Of a DNA stretch of 64,000 nt, positions 1 through 8,363 are shown piece by piece (positions within the stretch are counted from its first letter, which is position 1; each line of letters starts with the position of its first letter). The notes under the pieces were generated by a model. That model was not told the origin of the DNA, searched no databases, and saw only the letters and a list, made by a program, of their open reading frames with translations. A program made the position numbers and the translations under genes. Source of the stretch: Populus alba (Eukaryota; Streptophyta; Magnoliopsida; Malpighiales; Salicaceae); NCBI RefSeq assembly GCF_005239225.2, contig NC_133296.1, positions 6,262,001 to 6,326,000 on the forward strand, in the 5' to 3' direction.

Positions 1-1229
1 TAGCATAGTAAAAAAAATATTTACAAAAAAATAGTTTTTTTTTAATACATATTGGGTTTATTAGTCAATTTATTAAAGCCATAAGAACTTGGTCCACATT
101 TTAAAAAATACAAAACATATATTTTGTTCCTTTTAATATATGTGATTATGAACTTATATTTAGGATGTATTTACAATATTAAATAAAAATGCACTCCGTT
201 TTTATTACTATTATTTGTATGTTTTGAACTTTAGAATGGTTAGGTTTAACCAATAATCCATGGTCCACTCTAATAGGTGGATCGATTTTAACCAATAGAT
301 AGACCAATGGCTAGAAAACGTAATAATACTTTAGTTTATTTTAGACAAATAAGAAATGCTACTTACCTCAAGTAAAATGTATAAAGGTCGATACATATTT
401 CCTATATATAACCAGCCATTTTATTTAAACTTTGAGATTAATTAGGGTTTCTAGTGATCAAATTACTGGATGGAGACTACAATCCTTTTTTTTTTCTTTC
501 ATAAGAAACAAGAGTTCCTTATTCTTTCCACCCATTACTCCTGAGGATCCTAGCTCTAAAAAACAATCATCATGACGCCGCATATGGGCAATAAAATGAC
601 ACCTCTACTAGGGACACACGTGGACTAAGCTTTGTTTTTTTGTCTGATTATTGTGTTTTAATTATTATTTGATATGTGTTTTTTTATTTTTAACATGTTT
701 TTTCTTCAATTGTTTCTTGGATACTTTATTTTGTTTACTATTTGCTCATGCTTTTTTACTTTGGATATGGATTGATGTTTGCATGCATCACATCTTTATT
801 TTTCAAGATCACATACAAATTTCTAAGATAAATGAGGAATTAACGGTCTACTCTATAACTATCAGTTGGGGTTCAAGACTCGTGAAACACCCAACTCAGA
901 TCTAAGTGCTTGCTTGACAATGGTGGGTATACACACCTTAACCATTCCTTGCAACGTCCTCTTACTATCCTTAAGAGGGCCATCACTAGGCAGATCTGAA
1001 ATAATTTAAGACTAGGTAGAAAACCTATTCATGTTCACTTAACAAATAAAACCTATCATTGGGTTGTATATGTCATCTATAATTTTGCATCAAGTATAAC
1101 TATATGTTCACTGTACTACATGGCTTTGAACTAAAAATCATGACTTCTATTAAATCTTTTCAAGAATTTAGGCAAAAATATAAGCTGGCATAATTAATTG
1201 AGGGAAACTGTCTAAGAATCGACGCTAAT
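1..1229. other. AT-rich sequence, no gene recognised
   Basis: No coding pattern, RNA gene or repeat boundary could be supported. Short open frames such as 651-905 are low-complexity translations. The stretch adjoins an old Tat/Ogre-like ORF1 remnant, so part of it may be that element's leader or LTR, but no termini were found. Confidence 0.4.
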
Positions 1230-1613
1230 AGATTGCCATTCATTAAAAAGATAAATCATACAATGAATAACATGGATAAGCTATTACCTATCATGGGATA
1301 TGTGGATGAGATGTTTTTTTTACAAAGAATATAGAAGGATTGCACAATTGATGAGGTGCCCAATACAAGCATCAACTATAAAAGCATTACTAAATTTTTA
1401 GGATCCAAATTATTAGTGTTTTTACTTTTTGAAAACATCGATATGAGACCCACATTAAAAGACTATAGTAGGATCCTAAATTTTTCAAATGACTACCATA
1501 AGGTTTACTTTAGGTAGAGGTTTGAGGATACTACTTTATAGAAAATCAGGTTATTATACTTAGGAAAGGTCAATTAGTGTAGGATAGTTGATGAGGAATT
1601 CATATCGAAAAGC
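1230..1613 (+). pseudogene. 5' part of decayed Tat/Ogre-type ORF1 (DUF7745-like), split by Athila insertion
   Basis: Reading 1432-1613 in one frame gives a peptide containing NIDMRPTLKDYSRILNF, then three in-frame stops. This resembles the MRPTLEEYSRIL-type segment of the plant DUF7745 family, seen as an extra ORF upstream of gag in Tat/Ogre-lineage Ty3 elements; that assignment is from memory of the family. A weaker match (ALLNF.DP) lies just upstream. The frame is cut at 1613 by LTR A. If the inserted element and one copy of the AAAGC duplication are removed, the frame continues directly into the segment starting at 18247, which confirms both that this was one gene and where the insertion happened. 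Confidence 0.6.
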
Positions 1614-2407
1614 TGATTAGTACTTAAAAGTGCATGTTTATCAAGGTTTTATATCATCATTTTGCACTTGAAGTATCAATAACTCCTTAACTAAAGCATG
1701 TTTTATACTATAAGATACCTTAATTTATGGTAAATGCTCATCTTAAATGCAGGCCTATCACATAAATAAAAGGATTGATTAATGAGTTTAAGTATTGAAA
1801 GTGAAAGGACAAAGAGATGGCCAAACTTAGAAAAGAGATGCCGGTGCAGTCCACACCGGAACATTGCTCGGTAATTGGATCATATCTGGAGCTCTAGATC
1901 TTGGATTTAGGTCCATTTTATATGGATGGAAAGGTAAGACAAAGGCCTACAACTTTCATGGGAGCCCAAGATTTAAAAAGGCCGTTTTGAAGTCCAAACT
2001 GAAGGAACAACGAAGAAGTCCGAAGCTGTCCTGCAGCCCAGACACTATTTAGTGTTCAGCCCATATCTTGAGTTCTAGAAGTCCAAATGACCTCATCTTT
2101 TTTTTGTTGGAAAGCTGAGACAATTTCCTAGAACATTCCTGAGGATTCTGGGCAAATTATGATGTTAGCAATGACGTCTTGTTCAGACAAGAAGATAAGG
2201 ATTGTCACCAAGTCAAGATGTGGCCACCCACTCATCAATTAATTAACAAATCAATAGTTCCAAATTTTGGCCTATAAAAGGAGGCACTTACCATGTATTG
2301 AGGCATCTTGGTTTGCAGATCAAGATCATGCTCTTGCTTTCTCTCTTTGTATTGCTTATGTTTTGCTTTCATTAATATCAAGTTTATGCACTTCATTTCC
2401 TTTCCTT
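1614..2407 (+). repeat. LTR A, truncated 5' LTR
   Basis: It begins TGATTAG directly after the AAAGC duplication and aligns to LTRs B and C up to 2407, about the first 794 bases. The rest (R/U5 side) is lost. A TATA box (TATAAAAG) lies at 2273-2280. It groups with LTR C: both lack a roughly 15-bp segment present in B near 6495, and both carry CTTGGATTT and CTGTCCTGC where B has CTCGGATTT and CTGTCTTGC. Confidence 0.9.
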
Positions 2408-2494
2408 GAACATAATTTCTGCAAGACTCACATGTATCGTTGCATGTGAGTCATTTCCTTTCATTAATAGATGAACAAGATAAGAACATAAATT
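2408..2494. other. Scrambled deletion junction with palindrome and inverted filler
   Basis: Between LTR A and the resumed integrase sequence lie about 87 bases explained by neither. GACTCACATG (2425-2434) and CATGTGAGTC (2443-2452) form a perfect 10-bp inverted repeat. Bases 2467-2493 are the reverse complement of an LTR segment near 7222-7250 that is missing from LTR A. This looks like templated filler at a repaired double-strand break. Confidence 0.75.
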
Positions 2495-3511
2495 ATGTTC
2501 AAAGACTCACATGCATTCTGCAAGACTTGTGAAAATTGTTAAAAGTTGGGATCTATTTCAAAACGTCACATGATGCCTTTAAATCCTATTCTTGTCATTG
2601 AGATCTTTGATTGTTGGGGTATAGATTTCATGGGTCCATTTCCTCCATCATTTGGTTTCGTGTACATATTAGTCGCAGTAGATTATGTTTCAAAATAGAT
2701 AGAGGAAATTCCAAGTCGAAACAATGATCACAAAACAGTGATAAAGTTTTTGAAAGACAATATTTTGAGTCGATTTGGAATTCCTCGAGCCATAATAAGT
2801 GATGGTGGAACACATTTCTGTAACAAGCCATTTGCTTCTTTAATGAAGAAATATGGAATCACACACAAAGTTGCCACCCCTTATCACCCTCAGACAAGTG
2901 GACAAGTAGAGCTTGCTAATAGGGAGATCAAACAGATCTTGGAGAAAACGGTGAACCCTAATCGGAAAGACTGGTCTTTAAGACTTAATGATGCACTTTG
3001 GGCTTATCGAACTGCATATAAAACATCATTAGGTATGTCACCTTATAGACTAGTCTATGGAAAACCTTGTCACTTGCCTGTGGAAATTGAACATAAAGCT
3101 TATTGGGCTATTAAAGCTTTCAATTCAAACATTGATGATGCTAGTCAGCTGCGAAAATTGCAAATAAATGAGCTTGAGGAAATTAGAAATGATGCATATG
3201 ACAATTCAAGAATTCATAAAGCAAGAATCAAAGAGTTTCATGACAAGAAAATACTGAGAAAAACATTCAATGTTGGTCAAAAAGTCTTGCTTTATAATTC
3301 TCGACTCCATTTATTTCCTGAAAAACTAAGATCAAGATGGAGCGGTCCTTTTATTGTGAAACATGTGTATCCATATGGGGCCTGTGATATCGAGAATCCA
3401 AAGAATGGCAATGTTTTCAAGGTAAATGGGCATCGGTTGAAAGTTTATTTTGACAATTTTTCAGTTGAAAATGACTCTACTGAATTGAGTGATCCTGTAT
3501 ATAAAGATTGA
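2495..3511 (+). pseudogene. Integrase remnant of the left Athila unit
   Basis: Corresponds to 12609-13625 of the right unit at very high identity. It starts inside the zinc-binding region (CKTCENC), so the N-terminal His pair is gone. Two stops are visible: TAA just after CENC near 2541, and a TGG-to-TAG change near 2697 in the core. The core still shows the second Asp (ISDGG) and the Glu (QVELANRE) of the DD35E triad, followed by the C-terminal chromatin and DNA-binding part ending near YKD. It has no 5' coding partner and cannot make a complete integrase. Confidence 0.92.
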
Positions 3512-3654
3512 TTCTTTTTCTCACATTGTTTTGTGTTTGTTTTGGTGTATCTTTTGTTTTGCTAGTTTCTCTCACCCCGGTCAAATGGCGGATAACGGTA
3601 CTCCATGACTCTTAAGTCGGTTCTTTCAGTTTCCCATGATAACTGATATCTGTG

Positions 3655-3662
3655 TATATAAT
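3655..3662 (+). promoter_or_regulatory. TATA-like box upstream of extra ORF, left copy
   Basis: TATATAAT lies about 60 bases before the ATG at 3722 and is followed by a CT-rich leader. The same arrangement recurs at 13769-13776. It may be an internal promoter; its position and leader are the only support. Confidence 0.35.
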
Positions 3663-3721
3663 TGTGCAATTCTCTGCTCTTTCTTCTTTCTTTGAATCTC
3701 CCATCCAATTCTCATTTAAAA

Positions 3722-4270
3722 ATGGACACCACTCTTGAAAAATTGAAAAAGTATTTTCCCGCTCTGCCTCAGAATGCGATTACAAAAATTTACCGTGCTA
3801 GGTGTGAAAGATTGAGGTTGTTAATGAACTATGGAATTCCTGAAGATATTCGTTGGCTGGTTGAAGCAAAGGTCCGATTATCAGGTAAGTCCTCCAATTC
3901 TTTCATTTCACACATGCCTGGAACAGGTAAAAGCACTTTTGCAAAGAAACGTCGTGCAAAACGACTGAAAGTCTGTCACAGATGTGCCAGATGGACTTGT
4001 AATGCGACATGTCGTTCTTTAGGAATGGTATCTGTAAACCGTGAAGATAAGATACAATTCATGAAGGATGGCCTGAGTAAGGGGTCTTTGGATAATCTTT
4101 TGTTAACCCTTGAGACGCATCCTAGTGGAGATGTGCATCGTGTAATTCATGATTTATGGCCACAATTCCATAAAGAACATGATCGACTTAGTCTTGGGAA
4201 TCTGACTAAAAAAGACCCTGTTTGCCAGTTTTTAAGAAAACTGGATGGGAAGCCTATCCCCGACCCATAG
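3722..4270 (+). CDS. Extra Athila ORF, 182-residue cysteine-cluster protein, left copy
   Basis: An ATG-initiated open frame of 182 codons begins about 210 bases after the integrase stop, beyond the RT-IN frame. I do not recognise the function. Visible features: a lysine/arginine-rich stretch (about residues 76-84), then C85-x2-C88-x4-C93-x3-C97, which could bind zinc, then a helical acidic C-terminal half. The segment MPGTGKST near residue 65 looks like a P-loop but lacks the Gly/Ala at the required spacing. It differs from the right copy by six residues (for example Y/H, V/I, K/E) and about four silent changes, so there is no sign of strong constraint since duplication. A truncated third copy lies at 58275-58359. 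Athila elements often carry an extra ORF here; this one does not look like an envelope-type protein. Confidence 0.7.
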   Translation: MDTTLEKLKKYFPALPQNAITKIYRARCERLRLLMNYGIPEDIRWLVEAKVRLSGKSSNSFISHMPGTGKSTFAKKRRAKRLKVCHRCARWTCNATCRSLGMVSVNREDKIQFMKDGLSKGSLDNLLLTLETHPSGDVHRVIHDLWPQFHKEHDRLSLGNLTKKDPVCQFLRKLDGKPIPDP

Positions 4271-4436
4271 AGGGCGTTTAAGCCGTTCTTGGACGTAAAA
4301 CCAAGGGAAGATGTGAGCCACAATCACAACTACCTGTACATACATGCTTTGTCAAAATAAATAAATAAAGAGCGAGAGTGTGAGACTACAGTTGGCCTAC
4401 ATATAGGTGGTATGATTGCATTTTCACTTTTTCATC

Positions 4437-4443
4437 TATAAAT
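4437..4443 (+). promoter_or_regulatory. TATA-like box upstream of LOG-like segment, left copy
   Basis: TATAAAT followed by a CT-rich stretch and CATCAAA-type leader, as in many plant core promoters. The run of AATAAATAAATAAAG about 70-80 bases upstream could serve as a polyadenylation signal for the preceding ORF. The repeat in the right unit is at 14551-14557. Function is inferred from sequence alone. Confidence 0.3.
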
Positions 4444-4496
4444 TCTTCTCTTCCTTCCCTTCATTTCCACTCATCCCATACATTCATCAAATATAG

Positions 4497-5165
4497 AAGT
4501 GTGTAGAAACGGCAGATTCCTCAAGTCATCACATAAGAAATATTTGTGTTTTTCGGTGGATCCAGCCCTGGGAAAAGAGAAATAGTTTTTTAGAATCAGC
4601 AAATCATCTTGGTCAAGTACTAGCTGAGAGAAAGATTCATTTAGTGTATGGGGGAGGCAGCCTTGGGTTAATGGGAGGTGTTTCAATGGCTGCATTTTTA
4701 GGAGGCAGTCAAGTTTTGGGGGTTGTCCCCAAAGCTTTAGCAAATGGGGACATCATTGGAAAAACAATTGGAGAGGAACTACAGGTCCCAACAATGTCTG
4801 GCCGACTGAATACCATGTTTAACCATGTTGATGCCTTCATTGCCTTACCAGGTGGTCTGGGCACATTGGAAGAGATCTTTCATATTTCATCTTGGGCCCA
4901 ACTGCACATTCACCATAAACCTATAGGTTTGTTAAATGTTAATGGTTTTTATGATAAGTTGCTATCTTTCCTTGATCAAGCTGTGGAACAGGAATTTCTA
5001 ACATCTTCGGCACGACAAATCATAATCTCTGCTGCTAGTGCTGAACAATTGATTGACCAACTACAATTTTTCATCCCTGTCATTGATCCTTGCATGAGTC
5101 GCCTAGATTGGTCAGCTAAGGAAAGCCATAAAAAGCTTAGATTAGATTTGAGCCTTCATTTGTGA
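4497..5165 (+). pseudogene. LOG: Captured LOG-like cytokinin riboside 5'-monophosphate phosphoribohydrolase, left copy
   Basis: LOG enzymes release active cytokinin bases from their riboside monophosphates. From 4644 the frame shows the glycine-rich VYGGGSLGLMG loop, an Arg in MSGRLNTM, and the family hallmark PGGLGTLEE, then LNVNGFYDKLLSFLD, all in family order. It runs to a stop at 5165 with no intron, although plant LOG genes normally have several. The upstream part has three single-base insertions in homopolymers near 4550-4591 relative to the right copy. These scramble the first Rossmann strand (VFGGSSPG in the right copy) but leave the frame open back to a stop at 4494. There is no ATG before 4671, which lies inside the loop region, so a complete enzyme is unlikely. 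The two copies differ at five residues in the 3' 173 codons. Confidence 0.85.
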
Positions 5166-5300
5166 AACCTTGTGTCTTTTGTGTTATTAATAGCATATTA
5201 TTTTGTTTTGTTACTTCTTATATTTGTTTAAGTGTGTTTCAGGTTTGTGATTGTTCGCTGTTTCAGGTGATGTCTTCTATACTCTATCTTTCTACCTTAG

Positions 5301-5337
5301 GACATTGAGGACAATGTCTCGTTTTGGTTGGGGGGAG
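5301..5337 (+). promoter_or_regulatory. Hairpin plus first polypurine tract, left unit
   Basis: GACATTGAGGACAATGTC (5301-5318) is a short stem-loop, followed by TTGGGGGGAGA at 5328-5337. A GACATTGAGGACAATG-like stem ahead of a G-tract is familiar from plant Ty3 elements, where the tract primes plus-strand synthesis. A second G-tract lies right at the LTR edge (6389-6395), about 1.06 kb downstream. Confidence 0.5.
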
Positions 5338-5340
5338 ATG

Positions 5341-6397
5341 GTAGTAGTTAAAAAAAAAAAAAAACTAACCAACTAACTGTTTTGTTTTTTAAAAAAAGCC
5401 ATTTGGCAAAACTATTATTACTAGGATGGCAGAGTAAAGAGGAATTATTCTTGAGACGCATCTTAGTAAAAATTTTCTAATGGTTATTTGCAAGGCCTAT
5501 TAGAATACTTCTTGAAATATTCAGGTTTACAAACTCTCGCATTGTTATCACTTGATTCTGCTCATATACTCATTTAACAAGTATTATTAAACCTTCATTT
5601 TCACACACACACACTTTAACATATGATTGTGGGTTGCACATTGGATTATTACATTATTTATGTTCTTTTGTTGAAGGTAACAACTAAGGGAAAGGGATGT
5701 TATATAATTTGCAAAAAAAAAAAAAAAATGATAATATTGATGATAATAAAAACGTAGATAAGTTTGGTTTCGTAGCCTCCCTAACCTAAGCAATTAAGCC
5801 CGAAGGGGTGTTTTAACACCTAATACCCTAAAGTCAACTGACTTGGGACCTATTGGCCCAAAGCTTGTTACATGGGTTAAGGAGAAAAGCTTAAGGGAAT
5901 CAAACATTGCACTATCTACGTATCAGTATCTACAACCCGAGTTGTTAAGCTCGTAGGGGTGTCTCAATACCTAATGCCCTAAGACCAACTGGTCTGGGAG
6001 TCATTAGCCTAAAACTCGTTACATGGGTTAAAGATACATTATGTTGTATGTGTATATAAATAAAAATAAAAAAAAGAAAAAAAAGAAAAAAAAAAGTAAT
6101 AATAATAATAATCCTAACCCAAGGAAGTTCACCTTAAACATTTGAACATAATATTGTTTTCTTCCAACAAAAGCCCCATCATCTATGTTTTCATATATTG
6201 AGCACATAAAAAGAAGGTTTATTAATATCTTGTTTAAGAAGTATGAAGCAGTAATATAAATTTAATGAGAGTTTGTTTATCTGGATAGATTAATGGAAGT
6301 TGAATGATGAATGCCTTGCTTTGTGAAACTTGCAAATTGTTTCTCTATTTTAACGCTTTAGATTACTAGGGACTAGTAATAAGCTGGTTGGGGGGTG
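5341..6397 (+). other. 3' non-coding region of left unit with repeated hairpin module
   Basis: There is no coding potential. It contains poly-A runs and a 90-base module present twice, at 5791-5880 and 5941-6030 (offset 151). Each copy has a GGTGT...ACC stem-loop and a second stem: AAGTCAACTGACTT at 5831-5844 and AGACCAACTGGTCT at 5982-5995. The stems differ in sequence but stay complementary. The region ends GGTTGGGGGGTG immediately before LTR B. Confidence 0.65.
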
Positions 6398-8130
6398 TGA
6401 TTAGTACTTGAAAGTGCATGTTTATCAAGGTTTTATATCATCATTTTGCACTTGAAGTATCAATAACTCCTTAACTAAAACATGTTTTATAATAACAAGT
6501 TTGATACTATAAGATACCTTAATTTATGGTAAATGCTCATTTTAAATGCAGGCCTATCACATAAATAAAAGGATTGATTGATGAGTTTAAGTATTGAAAG
6601 TGAAAGGACAAAGAGATGGCCAAACTTAGAAAAGAGATGCCGGTGCAGTCCAAACCGGAACATTGCTCGGTAATTGGATCATATCTGGAGCTCTAGATCT
6701 CGGATTTAGGTCCATTTTATATGGATGGAAAGGTAAGACAAAGGCCTACAACTTTCATGGGAGCCCAAGATTTAAAAAAGCCGTTTTGAAGTCCAAACTG
6801 AAGGAACAACGAAGAAGTCCGAAGCTGTCTTGCAGCCCAGACACTATTTAGTGTTCAGCCCATATCTTGAGTTCTAGAAGTCCAAATGACCTCATCTTTT
6901 TTTTGTTGGAAATCTGAGACAATTTCCTAGAACATTCCTGAGGATTCTGGGCAAATTATGATGTTAGCAATGACGTCTTGTTCAGACAAGAAGATAAGGA
7001 TTGTCACCAAGTCAAGATGTGGCCACCCACTCATCAATTAATTAACAAATCAATAGTTCCAAATTTTGGCCTATAAAAGGAGGCACTTACCATGTATTGA
7101 GGCATCTTGGTTTGCAGATCAAGATCATGCTCTTGCTTTCTCTCTTTGTATTGCTTATGTTTTGCTTTCATTAATATCAAGTTTATGCACTTCATTTCCT
7201 TTCCTTTACTTAGTTAACTTCTTTCTCATTTATGTTCTTATCTTGTTCATCTATGTTTCTTTCTTTCATTATGTTTAGCTAAGTTAATTATGTCAAGGTG
7301 AAAAGGGTACACTAATGGTGTAAGAATAAGTATAATATAAACTTAAACATGGACCTTAACGTTGGATACTAACATGTTTTATATTTGTTATCTTGTTCAC
7401 TTTTTAATACTTTGCTTGTTAAATGGTTAATCTAGATTTATGTTGTATAACACTTGGTACAAACAAATACTTGGTACTTTCATAGCCCATACTGTATGGG
7501 TATAACCGACACCTGAGCTATGAAAGGAACTTGATTTGTTGTTAACATAAGTTATAATCATGAATGCCTGCCAACATTTACAAGTATTAGCTTTATTCGA
7601 ATAAGATAACTAATGTAATCATGTTAACAATTTATAATCTGATTGGAACCTCCTTTATGTGTGGTTTTCCAATTGAGTAATAAGAGTTTATACTATACTT
7701 GTTTGAAGTACCATTAGTGGATCCTCTAACCTTGACATTTATTTTTATCGTTGTTTAATCCTTACATTAATCTTTTCAACTCAAAGTTCTCATTAATTTC
7801 TTCCTTCTCTTCTTTATTATTGTTGTTGTTATTGTTATTATTATTTATTATTATCTGTTCATAAACTCAGTATATAGGCTGGAAACCTGTGACCCGATTT
7901 TTTAGATCATTTCTCAGGTATAACAACGCCACGTACTGAGTATTATTATTATTATTATTACTATTACTAGTACTACTATTGTTATTATTATTGTTATTGT
8001 TATTGTTGTGTTGTTATTTATAAATTTATACAATTAAACCTCTCTGTGGTTCGACCCCGGTCTTGCCGGGTTATTTATTACTTCGACACTCCTGCACTTG
8101 GGAAAAGACATCAAGCTTTTGATCGTGTCA
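6398..8130 (+). repeat. LTR B, middle LTR
   Basis: 1733 bases, from TGATTAG to GTGTCA. The TATA box TATAAAAG is at 7072-7079, and an ATT/GTT trinucleotide tract lies near 7935-8010. It has substitutions and a roughly 15-bp segment near 6495 not found in A or C. Across 7340-8040 it has about nine single-base homopolymer expansions relative to LTR C. At four of these sites the independent LTR at 61788-63706 agrees with C, so B carries the extra base. Confidence 0.93.
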
Positions 8131-8136
8131 AGTTTT

Positions 8137-8154
8137 TGGCGCCGTTGCCGAGGA
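8137..8154 (+). other. Primer binding site, tRNA-Asp type
   Basis: TGGCGCCGTTGCCGAGGA, six bases after the LTR, is complementary to the 3' end of plant tRNA-Asp with one mismatch. The minus-strand relative at 61764-61781 has the perfect version. This primer choice is typical of Athila. Confidence 0.85.
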
Positions 8155-8363
8155 GGTAAATTCTTGTATAAAATTATAATATTTAATTTATTTTCTCTTT
8201 TCACTTTTCATTTTATCTAACTTTTGTTTTCTTTGTTTTGTTTTGTTTCTTTTTCTTCTATTTTCTTTTCTTCCTTTTATTCTCTTTTTACACGTGCATG
8301 CGAGTTTGGTCACGTACATTAAGTGGTCGACTTTGTAGGGTATCCTCATCATTTTCAGAAAAT

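Noticed and set aside
1864..2052. 62-residue frame repeated at 6663 and partly in other LTRs
   Set aside because: It lies in the U3 part of the LTRs, upstream of the TATA box, and matches no protein. Repetition reflects LTR identity only.
3900..3940. P-loop ATPase motif in the extra ORF
   Set aside because: MPGTGKST lacks a Gly or Ala five residues before the GK, and no Walker B or fold context is visible.
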